A stretch of DNA of 64,000 nt from Rhizomys pruinosus (Eukaryota > Chordata > Mammalia > Rodentia > Spalacidae): positions 1,668,602 to 1,732,601 of the forward strand of contig VZQC01009936.1 of NCBI GenBank assembly GCA_009823505.1, read 5' to 3'. The notes beneath the pieces were generated by a model. The model was not told where the DNA came from, ran no database searches, and saw only the letters and a list, made by a program, of their open reading frames with translations. The translations under genes were made by a program, and so were the position numbers. This document shows positions 21,880-32,525 of this stretch, one piece after another (the stretch's first letter is position 1; each line of letters starts with the position of its first letter).

Positions 21880-21985
21880 TGGGTAGGTGGATCTCTGTGA
21901 GTTCAAGGCCAGCTTGGTCTATAGAGTGAGTTCCAGGCCAGCTGGGGCTACAGAGAGACCCTGTCTCAAAAAAAAATTAAAAGAA
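21880..21985 (+). repeat. B1 SINE, 3' two-thirds
   Basis: Begins inside the B1 at gtggatctctgtgagttcaa and ends with ctgtctcaaaaaaaa. Confidence 0.85.
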
Positions 21986-22097
21986 AAGGAGCTGAAATGA
22001 ACCAAATAAAGGAGTTTTCATCTTTATTGTGGTTATGTATGAAGGTCAAGGAATTTGGTTTAAAAAATAAAGAAAATATAACCAATCACTGGGAGAA

Positions 22098-22205
22098 AAT
22101 AGAACCATGCCCTCTTCTGACTTCCATGGGCTTTGCACAAAATGGGTGCACCTACCTACATGTAAGCAATACACTTGTACACATTGTATGTGTACAAGAA
22201 AAAAA
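22098..22205 (+). repeat. B2 SINE, 3' half
   Basis: tgccctcttctgacttccat, tgtaagcaatacac and an A-rich end. The head is absent. Confidence 0.75.
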
Positions 22206-22209
22206 AAGA

Positions 22210-22445
22210 AGAAGAAAGCATGTTGAGCAAGGGCCAGGGGAGCACGCCAGCAAGCAGCATTCCTCCATGGCCTGTGCTTCAGCTCCTGCTTCCGGGTTCC
22301 TGCCCTGAGTTCCTACCTTGGGCTCCCTCAGCCGAACTGAGTGAGACCTGGGAGATGCGAGCCAAATAAACCCTTTCCTCCCCAAGTTGGTATTGGTCAG
22401 AGTGTTTTGTTACAGCAATTGCAAAAATAGAACAGCGAATATTTG
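22210..22445 (+). mobile_element. MaLR-type LTR, 3' part
   Basis: gagccaaataaacccttt, followed by a tail of the tggtcagagtgttttgttac type, is the poly-A signal and U5 end typical of rodent MaLR (ORR1/MT-like) LTRs. The left boundary is unclear. Confidence 0.6.
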
Positions 22446-22483
22446 AATGTATTTAAGAGATACTATTTAAGAAAAATAATTTA

Positions 22484-22625
22484 TTTTTTATTATTTTATG
22501 TGCATGAATTTTGTGTACATGTATGTAAGTGCACCCATGTCAGGCCATTCACAAGGTCAGAAGAGGCCTTTGGGATCCCTGGAATTGGAGTTACAGAAGG
22601 TTGTTAGCTAGCATGACATTCAGAT
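22484..22625 (-). repeat. B2/B3-like SINE
   Basis: Reverse-strand 3' half (atgtgcatgaattttgtgta, aggtcagaagaggcctttgg). The head is lost. Confidence 0.65.
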
Positions 22626-22805
22626 TTTTGTGATCTGTTTAGCTAAACCATGGCTATCCATGTGACCTTCAGATTTGAACTATCCATTGGAACATGGCTA
22701 ATTAAGGATTCACAGTCATCCTGAATTACAGAGAAATTTCCAGGTTTTCTTGGGCTAAATACTCTGCTTTTTAAAAATGCTAAAAATAAAATTATTTTGA
22801 TTTTT

Positions 22806-22985
22806 ATGTATATATATATATATATATATTATAGTTTTTCCTCCATGCATGTAAGTTTTCCTCATGCATGCAATGTCAGGACAGCAGTTAGCTGCCATGG
22901 GGAGTTGGAAATCCAAGGTGGGTCCTCTGCAAGAGCTACAGTGATCTTTACTGCTGAGCAAACACTCCACCTGCTAAAACACCTG
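22806..22985 (-). repeat. (TA)n plus degenerate B2
   Basis: A TA run at 22806-22830, then reverse-strand B2 words (ggtcctctgcaagagcta). Confidence 0.6.
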
Positions 22986-23094
22986 GTTTTAAATTCAACC
23001 AAACAACAAAGATTATAACAGTAAAGAATTCAGTAAGAAGAGGAAATATATCCTCTGAGTTAATTTTGATCCTAAAACTCTTTCCTAGGGGAAT

Positions 23095-23190
23095 AAATAT
23101 CTTCAGTTTGGTTTTGGTGCTGAGGATCCAAGCCAGGGCTCTGCACATGCTCCCCAAGGACTCTACCACTGAGCTCCATCCCAGTCCCCA
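23095..23190 (-). repeat. ID/B4 head fragment
   Basis: Reverse-strand tRNA-derived head (gaggatccaagccagggctc, accactgagctccatccc). The same element lies at 48290-48367, inside the large duplication. Confidence 0.65.
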
Positions 23191-23510
23191 TCACCTGCAA
23201 TTGTCACTGAGGAATTTGAAGCTATAGCCAGAAAGCTTCAATGCTGAACACAAGTTCTGTGAGTACGGACTGGAGAACAAGATAGTATTGAACACATGTC
23301 CAGGATTCAAAGTTGCCTCTGCTCTAAAGGAGCCTCCACACCAGAAGCCTGATGGAGGGAGCAGAGGGCAGGTTCCCAGGTTCCCCAGGAGATTGAACCT
23401 CCAGGCCCTGCCAATCCCTAGCTTCTCTATGGCTTCTACCAAGTCTGCCACCAAAGGTCCACTGAGAAGACAGAAAGAACCTGCTCATGGCCATGCACTT
23501 AATTCTGTAC

Positions 23511-23516
23511 TTTATT
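23511..23516 (-). terminator. Poly-A signal of copy A
   Basis: AATAAA on the minus strand, at the same place as in copies B, C and D but separated from the last codons by the solo LTR. Confidence 0.7.
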
Positions 23517-23606
23517 TTCATATTAAGTGGACTAACAAGAAACCAGTTATAAATTTGCACACCTCTCTTCCTCAGAGGGAAAACAAGCTGCTATGTCTTC
23601 ATTGAG

Positions 23607-24173
23607 TGTTGGCCCTTTAATCACGCATGGCCACAATCCACACGATGTTCTTTTTTCCTAGAATCAGGCTGGCAGCTTCACAAGGCTGTAAGCCTTAGAG
23701 CTGTTTTCCTGCCAGCAGGCTGAGCTTCTGGCATGGAGAGGGGAGGGGACCATGAGAAGTTACTGGACGGGAAATAAAAGAAAGACACTGACTCATGGAA
23801 AGTCTGGGAGATAGACTCAGTTTTATTCATGCCAGCAGTTTGTTTATATACCAAAAGCTACTGCGCTCTGGGCAAGGAAGTGGGGCCAGGAGGAAGGGAA
23901 GGACGAGCCACCTTGGCTCCTACCAGGGAGCTGCAGAGCTCCTGTTTGTGCAACCAGTAAACTAGAGGTGTGACATTATGCTCAATACCTCAAGGGAAGG
24001 GGCCATCTGGTTCTGGAACTTTGCAGAGATAGGCGAGGCAGGAAAACTGCAATATCCCGACCTCACAGAGCTATAGATAACTCACAAAGACAACTGAATG
24101 CCCACAGGGATATCAGATAACTCTCAGAGGTTCCTTGGGACAGGTCTTACAGGTCCTTGCTTTCATTCCTACA
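23607..24173 (-). mobile_element. Solo LTR (ERVK-like), 567 bp
   Basis: Absent from the duplicate at 48.66 kb. It has 6-bp target-site duplications attgag at 23601-23606 and 24174-24179, and TG...CA ends (tgttgg on the left, cctaca on the right as read on plus). On the minus strand it starts TGTAGGAATGAAAGC and contains tatataaac and aataaaa in promoter and poly-A order, so it is oriented minus. A 6-bp duplication fits class II (ERVK) elements. No internal viral genes are present. It supplies the stop codon of gene copy A. Confidence 0.88.
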
Positions 24174-25551
24174 ATTGAGGATCCGGATGGTCTGTTAGTG
24201 GTTGAGCAGGCTGCTGGGTACTTGGCAAACCTGGGTCCATGGCCGGAGTCTGGTGTGGAAATGCCAGATGAGGACCCATGTAGATGGGGTGGCGCCGGAA
24301 TGCTGGAGGACCCTGCACCACGGTGGACACAGGAGTTGGGAAGTTCCCAGGAAATGGTAGAGACTGAGGATGCACCAGAAATAGAGCAGCACCATGGTGG
24401 AGAGGACCTGAGAGAGAGAAGACACAGACCATCACCCACAGTATCCCTGAGACCACACCTATGAAAATGCCTGGTCCTTGTTCCCTTCCTTTCTGAAAAA
24501 GTCTGATATGAATGTCAATATAGTCATAGCAGCTGGTGGACCTGCACAAGGACACTTCCTATCATGTACAGAAGGACATTGGGTATGATAGATGATCTGA
24601 TGTACCCTCAGTGACTGTGCCTGTTGATGTCCCTCACTAGAAGGATGTAAGGTGCACACAGAGGAGACAAACCTGGAAAGTAGCTGATCCTCTGTGGGTA
24701 GCCCAGGATCCTATACAGGGCCTCTGCATGGGGACAAAACAAGGGCTGGCTCTTTGGCCTCTCGTTACATAAGATCCAGTGCACATATTTCATTGTCTTC
24801 ATAAGTGGAGACATGCATCCCAATTCCTCTTCACACCCTTCTCTTGGAGACGATCAGAGATGACTTTAGCTTTCCATTCAGTGTTCCATGAGTGACCAAC
24901 TTCACGTTCAAGTGCTTCCCATTCCTGGAAAAGTGCCATGACTTCCCAGTCACTCCATACTGTGGAGGCAGCACCTGCTAGAGAGGAATGTGATTAATGC
25001 ATTTGGGCATCTCTCATGCTCCTCTGAGTGTATCTCAGAAACCCTTCCTGCCCACTGACCAGCCAGACATGGCTGTGTGTAGTTGATGGGACATGGAAAG
25101 CCTTGTGGTGAAGCCCTGGGATTCAGCATCTCCCTGAGTCCTGATGACTAAGATGCACAGTCACTGAGACCAGTGCCCATGGTAGAGAACATTTTGTCTA
25201 CACAGATACAACTCTGAGAATGTGGTACCTTGGAGATGTTCTGCTTCCTGATTTCTGTTTACTTCATTCAGTGCCAGGGTATTTGCCAAATGTCCATCCT
25301 GACCTGCTGCTCCCTAATAAAAAATGTTTTCATTTACATTTTGTTCATATAGTAGCAAACTCTTAATGACTTCTCTGTGAATGGAATAAAAACTTGTCAT
25401 AATGTCCAGTAAATGCAGATGTAGTTCAAGGCTGGCTTGACCCTCATACATAGCAAAACTGTCTCACAAATATCCAACTTACTGAACAAGAACCAAAGAG
25501 TTGAGAAGCAGCACCATAAGTCAAACAGAACTCTGTTTGACTTAGCTCCAT
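24169..25551 (-). pseudogene. Trihelix (Myb/SANT-like) gene, copy A, disrupted
   Basis: Four exons as in copy B. Exon 1 ends ATG GAG at 25546-25551. Exon 2 is 25229-25313 (85 bp, open). Exon 3 is 24673-24974 and exon 4 is 24169-24407 (coding part). Damage: the base after ATG GAG is C instead of G (25545), destroying the GT donor. Exon 3 is 302 bp, one short, because a T is missing near 24803, and the frame stops at 24799-24801 after 57 domain codons. Exon 4 stays open for 78 codons after the junction Gly, is Pro/His-rich, and ends on a TAG that lies in the solo LTR. The domain family is the ZSCAN20/MSANTD-type Myb/SANT-like fold. It may be an MSANTD5-like member but I cannot confirm this. Confidence 0.82.
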
Positions 25552-25675
25552 TTTACAGTGGACTGGAACCAGAGCTGATGCTGTCCTGATGGGTCAGCAG
25601 AGTCCTCAGTGCAGAGAACTCAGTGTTCACTCCCTGAGCTCCTGGAAATCTCTGAACTCTGTGTTGGTCTGGTCT

Positions 25676-25685
25676 CTTTATATAG
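25676..25685 (-). promoter_or_regulatory. TATA box, copy A
   Basis: CTATATAAAG on the minus strand, about 125 bp upstream of the ATG. It is preserved although the gene is broken. Confidence 0.7.
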
Positions 25686-25847
25686 CTATTGGGATGTGAT
25701 TAAATCAGACCCACCCTAGCTATGCGATTAATTCAGATGATGCAGTAAGGCCTATAATTTAATCCCCTCATAGGGTGGCTGAAGCAGGATTTCTGAGAAA
25801 TTGGAACATACATAGTCTCCAAAGCAACACTTTTGACAAAAGAAAAA

Positions 25848-26076
25848 TTTATTTATTTATTTATTTATTTTTTTTATTTGTATGAGTATACTGTCTGCAT
25901 GCAGGTTGGTGCACCCGTGTTATGCAATGCTGCAGAGGTCAGAAGAGGGCATCAGATTTCCCTGGAACTGGAGTGAAAGATGCCTTTTAGCCACCATATG
26001 GGTGCTGGGAAACAAACCCAGGTCCTCTACAAGAGCAGTCGGTGCTCTTTACCACTGAGCCATCTCTCCAGCCCCA
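25848..26076 (-). repeat. B2 SINE
   Basis: Full reverse-strand B2 with a T/A-rich left end (tttatttatttattta). Its duplicate is at 50345-50586. Confidence 0.92.
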
Positions 26077-26203
26077 AGAAAAAAAATTTAAGCCTTAGGA
26101 AATTTAGTAGTTATAAACATCTGTGTGGCCTCTCATCTGGGCTATAATTTGAGTCAATAACTGGGACAAGGAAACATGTTTTGTACTTATAAATGTCTTG
26201 TAG

Positions 26204-26450
26204 AGCTGGAGTGATGTCTCAGCAGTTAAGAACACTGACTGCTCTGGTAGAGGACCTGGGTTCCATTCCCAGCACCCACATAGCAGCTAAGAACCATCTT
26301 TAAGGTGGGTAAGGTAGCCCACACCTTTAATCCTAGCACTCAGGAGGCAGAGGCAGGTGATCTCTGTGAGTTCAAGGCCAGCCTGGTTTACAGAGTGATT
26401 TCCAAGACAGCTGGGGCTATAGGGAGACCCTGTCTCAAAAAGACTAAAAT
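26204..26450 (+). repeat. Composite SINE: B2 head joined to B1
   Basis: B2 head (gctggagtgatgtctcagca ... accatctttaa) fused to B1 (ggtgggtaaggtagcccaca ...), with tail ctcaaaaagac. Its duplicate is at 50697-50945. Confidence 0.88.
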
Positions 26451-26804
26451 TGTATGGAAATAGAAAAAAAGTCTAAGTAGCTCAAATAACACTTAAGAGA
26501 AGGAGCAATGCTGGAGGTATCACAATTCTCAATTTCACATTATGGTATAGGCCCATAGTAAGAAAAACACATGATAACTTTTTTTCTGAGACACAGTCTT
26601 CTTGGGATTAAAGGCATGACTTATAAATTTTTATAAATGTACACTAATTGTGCATACTTACACAATTAGTTCTAAATGTTTTAAAAATCCTGTCAGTGCT
26701 GGGGTATACTTCCAACTCAACACTTGCAAGCAATATGTAATGAGGAAAGGGGTGTCAGTAACAAATGGCCTTTGCCTCTCACCCATTATTTCCTGTGTTT
26801 TACA

Positions 26805-26945
26805 CTGCCTGGCATGGTGAACCATGCCTCTGTAATACCAGCACTTGGTAGTCAGAGGCAGGCGGATCTCTGTGAGTTTAAAGCCAACCTGGTCTACATA
26901 GTGATTTCCAGATAGCTGAGGCTACAAGGACATCCTGCCTCAAAC
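26805..26945 (+). repeat. B1 SINE
   Basis: gcctggcatggtgaaccatg to catcctgcctcaaacag. Its duplicate is at 51350-51495. Confidence 0.9.
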
Positions 26946-27239
26946 AGCCAAAAAAAGGCACTAAAGAAGAATAAAAGAAAACCTAGAGCTAGTGTGGTAG
27001 CTAAGAAAAGGAGAAACTGGGAATTGGGATTAGGTCTGGAATTCTGGGACTCAGGAGGCAGACGCAGGAGGGTCACTCGATGCTGGGAATCAGCCAGTGT
27101 TGCAGAGCTAGTTCAAGGCTGGCTTGAGCCTCATACATAGCAAAACTGTCTCACAAATATCCAACTCACCCAACAAGTACCAAAGAGTTGAGAAGCACCA
27201 TAATACAAAGGTTCAGAACAGGAACTCCATCTGACTTAC

Positions 27240-27407
27240 CTCCATTTTCCCTCCTGAGCTGTGTTCTAGTCCACAGTGGTCTGGGCACCAGAGCTGATGC
27301 TGTCCTGATGGACCAGCAGAGTCCTCAGTGGAGAGGAGAGAACTATGTGAACTCCGGGACCTCCTGGAAGTCTCTGAACTCTGTGTTGGTCAGGTCTCTT
27401 TATATAG
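27240..27407 (-). promoter_or_regulatory. Orphan TATA and exon 1 (A')
   Basis: A complete promoter/exon-1 unit. TATATAAAG is at 27398-27407, followed by exon-1 text and ATG GAG (27240-27245), with an intact gtaagt donor. No exon 2 follows it directly. The next family exon on this strand is exon 2 of copy A, 1.9 kb downstream, so it could act as an alternative first exon of A, whose own donor is lost. Confidence 0.7.
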
Positions 27408-27574
27408 CTGGTGGATGTCATTTATTCAGATACACCCTAGGTATGTGAGTAAGGTGGATGGCAGAGTAAGGTGTATACTTAAATCCCATCACTAGGGTAG
27501 CTGAGGCAGGAGGATTTCTGTGAAATTGGGGCCTAATCATTATACAGAGCAAAACTTTTTCTAAAGAAAAAAAT

Positions 27575-27730
27575 TTTAGCTAGGTGTGGTGGCCCACGCC
27601 TTTAATCCCAGCACTCAGGATGCAGAGGCAGGGAGATTCTGTGAGTTCAAGGCCAGCTTCATCTACATAGTGAACTCCAGGCCAGTTGGGACTAAAGGGA
27701 GACCCTGTCTCAAAAAGAACAAAAAAAAAA
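27575..27730 (+). repeat. B1 SINE
   Basis: tagctaggtgtggtggccca to gaccctgtctcaaaaagaac. Its duplicate is at 52128-52280. Confidence 0.92.
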
Positions 27731-27834
27731 TAAAAAGAAAAAAATATTTAATCCTTAGGTAATTTAGGAATTATATACTTCTACCTAGTCTCATCATTGG
27801 GCTGTAGTTTGAATAAATAACTGGGACAGGGCAA

Positions 27835-28060
27835 CATTTTTTTTTTCTGAGACAGGGTCTCCCTATATCCCCAGCTGGCCTGACAATCACTCAGTAGACC
27901 AGGCTAGCCTTGAACTCTCAGAGATCCGCCAGTCTCTGCCTCCAGAGTGCTGGGATTAAGGGCTCAATCCACCACGCGCAGCACTAAAGACAGTTCTTAG
28001 CTGCCATGTGGATGTTGGGAATCGAACCAAGGTACTCTGCCAGAACAGAACGTTTTAAAA
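27835..28060 (-). repeat. B1 SINE and B2 fragment
   Basis: Reverse-strand B1 (gagacagggtctccctatat) followed by a B2 internal piece (gttcttagctgccatgtgga). The counterpart is at 53445-53660. Confidence 0.85.
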
Positions 28061-28137
28061 ATCCTGTCAGTGCTGGTGGTCTGAACCCAGGGCCTCTTGC
28101 ATCTCCAACCAGCACCTGTCTTTGAACTACAGGCTCA

Positions 28138-28700
28138 GTTCAGAGCTTTTGTCTCTGCAGGCTAATAAACAGGACATTTGTGGTGGCACATCTTTTGCTC
28201 TCTTTGGGTCTTGGATTCTCCCCTTTCAAGAGAGGAGAACCCAGGGAGCATCCTTCTGATTGAATGAGACCCACCCTGATTTGAAAACAGAAGTTGATTG
28301 ATTTAGGATTTGGAATTAGAATTACATGGGCCAAAGTCCTCAAGGTTCCTGCCTAAATTAGCTTTGATTGCAAGGTTGGCCTCCAAGGTTGCAGACCTTC
28401 AAGGGCCGTATCCTTTTCCTTCTCAAATGCAATAGGGGTCAGAGTTCAGATGATTTCTAAGTAAAGGGCCTGGTTTAGAACAACAAAGCTGAAGCAGTGT
28501 GGCTGTGAAGTAGGGTCTGTCAGGAGAAAACCAGAAGATCACCAGGGAGGATGCGGGGCTGGGAGGACCTAGTCTTGGACATCCTCTCTTGGAGAAGGAG
28601 AACCAAAGAAGCCCTCAGAGAATGGTGGTTAGATCCAGGCCCAGTGAACCCTGGGTTTTCTCATGCAGTCCCCAGTACCCATATGGTGGAAGGAAAGACC
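28138..28700. repeat. U block (low-copy duplicated sequence), copy 1
   Basis: Non-SINE sequence seen six times in this window: here, 34140, 42222, 46745/47160, 53740 and 59872/60310. It is characterised by gggtcttggattctcccc and gagacccaccctgattt. Some copies keep a 70-codon minus-strand frame, but it is only open in recent duplicates and has no motif. Function unknown. Confidence 0.7.
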
Positions 28701-28884
28701 TAATTTTGACAAGTTGTTCTCTGACACTGAAATTTTATGGATAAAATAATATACAAAAATATTTATTTATCTTATTTGAAATAAGAATGCCTGGCAAATG
28801 TTTGGTGGCTTAACAGGTTCTCAGACTTTGTTAATCTGGGTTTAAATAAAGAAAATATAACCAACAAATGATACAATACAGATG

Positions 28885-29240
28885 TGTGGTTGTGTGAATG
28901 AGAATGTCCCCCACAAGCTCCAACTATTTGGACATTGTATTCCCAGTGGTGGTGCTGTGTTGGGACATCTTAGGAGCTGTGGCTAGGCTAGAGGAAGCAT
29001 GACTCCTTTAAAGAGTTAAAAAAGCCTTGCCAATTCCATTCTCTCTCTGTTTCCTGTGCCGGCCTAATGATGAGAACCTCTGCTTTCTCCTCCTGCTTTG
29101 GCACCGCCTGCCACCATGCCTCCCTGCCACTATGGACTCTAATTCCCCTGGAATCATAAGCTCAAATAAACCCTTCCTTTTATAAGTTCCTTTGGTCATG
29201 GTGATTCTACCACAACCACAGAAAAGTGACTAATACAACA
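28885..29240 (+). mobile_element. MaLR-type solo LTR (ORR1/MT-like)
   Basis: Starts tgtggttgtgtgaatgagaa and has the MaLR layout: a cccacaagctccaactattt start, the poly-A signal aataaaccctt and an end of agtgactaataca. Its duplicate is at 54493-54850. Confidence 0.8.
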
Positions 29241-29585
29241 GGAAAAAATGGGTAAATTCCTAAAAATTCATACAACCAAGACTAGCCGAAGAATCCTAAG
29301 AAAACTAGACAGCATCCTAGCAAGGAATTAAAGAGGAATTTAAAAACTCTTTACAAAGAAAAGCCAGGCTGAGACAACTGACTGGTGAATTCTGCAAAAT
29401 CTTTAAAGGAGCCAAAGGAAAATTCAGACTCCTGCAAACTACTGAAGAAGAGGGAGCAGCATGTCCCAGTTCAGTCCATGAAACCAGCGTCACCCTAATG
29501 AGAAAGCCAGAAAGGACACTACAGAGAAGGGAAGTGTAGACCAATGTCCTTCATGGACAGTGATGATAAAACTCAACAAAATGTA
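29241..29585 (+). mobile_element. L1 ORF2 fragment
   Basis: Frame-shifted text matches the part of L1 ORF2 just before the RT domain (LTGEFCKIFKG, EEEGAACPSS, and a PERTLQREG stretch in place of KENYRP). Dead copy, duplicated at 54855-55195. Confidence 0.75.
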
Positions 29586-29596
29586 GGGTAGGGTTT

Positions 29597-29748
29597 TCAA
29601 GATGGCTCAGCCGTTAAGAGTACCTACTGCTCTTCCAGAGAACTCAAGTTCAGTTAGGAACACCCACAACTGCCTGTAACTCCAGATCCAGGACTAAGAC
29701 CCTGTCTCTGGCTTCCTCAGCATACCCTGGCATACACTCACACAGATA

Positions 29749-29789
<41 letters not shown>

Positions 29790-29820
29790 CACACACGCAC
29801 ACGCACACACACACAAATAA
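29597..29820 (+). repeat. B2-like SINE with (CA)n tail
   Basis: caagatggctcagccgttaa head, then an interrupted CA/CG-CA repeat at about 29752-29815. The duplicate is at 55205-55410. Confidence 0.85.
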
Positions 29821-29919
29821 AAATGGAATAAATCTTTTTTTGAAATCCTAGTATACCAAATCCAGCAACATATGAGAAAAATATAATGACCTATTAAGCT
29901 TTATCCTTGAAATGTTAGG

Positions 29920-30120
29920 GGAGGTGAATCAACATTCGGTGGCCCATGCCTTTATCCCCAGCACTTTTGGTTGTGAGCCTGAGCCTTTAATGGCTGCATC
30001 AGCTCTCCAGCCCTCCCCAGCACTTTTGAGGCAGAGGCAGGCAGATCTCTGTGAGTTCAAGGGCAGCTGGTCAACATAGGGAGTTTCAGTCTAGCTGGAG
30101 ATATAGGAAGACCCTGTCTC

Positions 30121-30182
<62 letters not shown>
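29920..30182 (+). repeat. B1 SINE with internal insert and (GAAA)n tail
   Basis: The B1 is interrupted after ccccagcactttt by about 57 bp that ends with the same ccccagcactttt, a local duplication. The tail is about 15 GAAA units. Its duplicate at 55510-55875 has a much longer, mixed tail. Confidence 0.85.
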
Positions 30183-30224
30183 GTCTATTGGAGGTTCAAC
30201 ATGTAAAAACCAATGTAAAGTGGA

Positions 30225-30345
30225 AGCCAGGGATGGAAGTTCATGCCTGCAGTCTCAGTACCTGGGAGGCTGAGGCAGAAGGATTATGAGTTCTAGGCTA
30301 GCCCTGGCTACATAGTGAAACTCTGTTCAGAAATAAAAGAAAACC
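30225..30345 (+). repeat. B1/B4-tail SINE
   Basis: agccagggatggaagttcat to gtgaaactctgttcag. An old copy, duplicated near 55920-56030. Confidence 0.65.
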
Positions 30346-30582
30346 ACCACCAACAAACAACAGAGTACATTAATAGAATAATAGGGAACAATAATTAGAA
30401 TATGTTTTTCTAACATGCAGACTTAGAAAATTAAGAACAGAAGAAAATTTCTTCCACATAATTGAGTCCAACTATGAAAACTCTATAGTCGACATCATAA
30501 TCCAGAGCTAAAGACTAAAACTATTTCCCCCAAGGCCAAGAACAAGATACTTTCACCATTTCACTTTCAAATTAGTATTGAT

Positions 30583-30790
30583 GGGCCTGGACAGATGACT
30601 CAGTTGTTAGGAGCACCACCTGCTCTTGTGGAGAACCACATGTATATGGGGGCTAACAACTGCTCTTAACTCCCTTTGCAGGGATCCAGTGCCTACTACT
30701 GTCCTCTGCAGGTACTGCACAACATAGGTCTACTTAGGTGTACTTACACAAAGGCAGGCAATGCATTCATGCACATAAAATAATAAAATT
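30583..30790 (+). repeat. B2-like SINE
   Basis: ggcctggacagatgactcag head and a cacataaaataataaaattt end. The duplicate is at 56275-56490. Confidence 0.8.
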
Positions 30791-31086
30791 TAAAAGATTT
30801 TTAAAGCCAAAATAGCATTGATACATCTACCCAAATCATTAATTAATAAAAAGAAAAAAGGCACCCAAATAAATGAGGAAAAAGTAATCTTTCTTCATAA
30901 CTAGATTTTTATTTGTAGAAAAATACTAAAGATTACACAGGCAAAAACTAATAACTGAACTACATGATACAAAATCCTGAAATACCAGTTCTTCATCTGA
31001 ATGAAGACATTGACACTGAACAATCTGAAAAGAGAGTGAAGAATATCGGTACACCTGCAAAGCATCAGAAAGAGTAAGAGAGAGGG

Positions 31087-31172
31087 GGCTGGGACTACAG
31101 TGCAGTGTAGAGCACTTGCCTAGCACATGCGAGGCCATGAATTCAATCCCCAGAACCACAAGCACTACAAAA
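31087..31172 (+). repeat. ID SINE
   Basis: ggggctgggactacagtgca, gagcacttgcctagcacatg and aatccccagaaccac: the tRNA-like head of the rodent ID/BC1 family. Copies are at 38952-39040 and 56775-56865. Confidence 0.85.
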
Positions 31173-31660
31173 AGATGGACAAAGAAAGAATTAGAAAAAA
31201 GAAGTCTAATGATCCGTCTTTGCAGAAGACATGGTCCCATACTCTAAACGCTCTGAAGAACCCACCAGAAAACTCTTAGATGATAAAACACTCTGGGCCA
31301 AGTAGAAGAATACACAATAAACACCCAAAATCAGTAATTTCTGTGTACCAATAACAAACTCATTGTCAAAGAAGTCAGGGGACAAATCCCACTCACAACA
31401 GCTTCAAAAAGTAAAACAAAAATACCTAGGAACAAAGCTAACCAAGGAGCTGCAAGATCTCTACAAGGAAAACTGGAAGACACTGAAGGAAGAAACTGAA
31501 GAAGACAGGAGAACTTAGAAAGCCTTCCGCTGGTCATGGACGTGTAGAATTAATACTGTGAAAATGGCTACGCTGCCAAGGGTAATCCACAGAGTCAATG
31601 TGATCCCCATCAAACCCCAGTGGCATTCTTCACAGAATGAGAAAACACAACCATAAAGTT

Positions 31661-31808
31661 TAGCCCGGCATGGTGGTACACACCTTTAAGCGAAGCACTT
31701 GGAAGGCAGAGGCAGGTGGATCGCTATGAGTTTAAGGCCAGCCTGGTCTACACAGTGAGCTCTAGGCTAGCTAGTGCTAAAGGGAGTCCCTGCCTCAAAA
31801 AGACCAAA
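31661..31808 (+). repeat. B1 SINE
   Basis: agcccggcatggtggtacac to cctgcctcaaaaagacc. Also at 39535-39670 and 57342-57488. Confidence 0.92.
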
Positions 31809-32311
31809 ATTATATGGAAGCAGTAAAAACTCTAAATAGCTCAAATAACCCTTAAGAGAAGGAGCGATGCTGCAGGTATCACAATCCTCAATTTCACATT
31901 ATAGTAAGAAAAACACATGATACTGACACAAAAGGGCACACAGACTAAGGGAATAGAATAGGAAACCCAGAAACAAGTTCACCAGCCACAGCCGCCTAAT
32001 TGTACAAAAATAACATAAAATAAAACATGCATTTTAGAAAAGACAGCATCTTTAACAATGTTTCTGGGACAATCATGTTTTCTTATGTAGACAAATGAAA
32101 TTAGTTCCATATCCTTACTTTTTAAAAACAAGTTTCCAAAAAAAAAAATCATTTCCAAATCCATCAAATCCCTTAATATAAGATCTGAAACTTTGAAATT
32201 TCTAGGGAAAAACTCTTCCAGATATAGGCACAGCTCATTTTGAAATGATTCTATTCACATAGGAAATAATCCCAAGAACAGACAGATGGGAATGCATACA
32301 ATTGAAAATCT

Positions 32312-32525
32312 CTGGGGCGCTGGAGAGATGGCTCAGTGGTTAAGAGCACCAACTACTCTTGCAGAGGACCTGGGTTTGATTCCCAGCACCCACGTGGTGG
32401 CTGAGAACTGTCTTTAACTCCAATTCCTTGGGAATCCAATACCCTCTTCTGACCTCCGCAGCACTGCACGACATGGGTGCATCTACTTACATGCAGACAG
32501 TACACTCATACACATAAATTAAAAC
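32312..32525 (+). repeat. B2 SINE
   Basis: Full B2 from ggcgctggagagatggctca to gtacactcatacacataaat. Also at 40196-40405 and 58018-58230. Confidence 0.93.

Noticed and set aside
24135..24464. 109-codon plus-strand frame over copy A
   Set aside because: Antisense to exon 4 of copy A. Not shared as an open frame by all copies.
31087..31172. tRNA gene
   Set aside because: The tRNA-like text is an ID SINE head with an A-rich tail, not a foldable tRNA with an intact acceptor stem.
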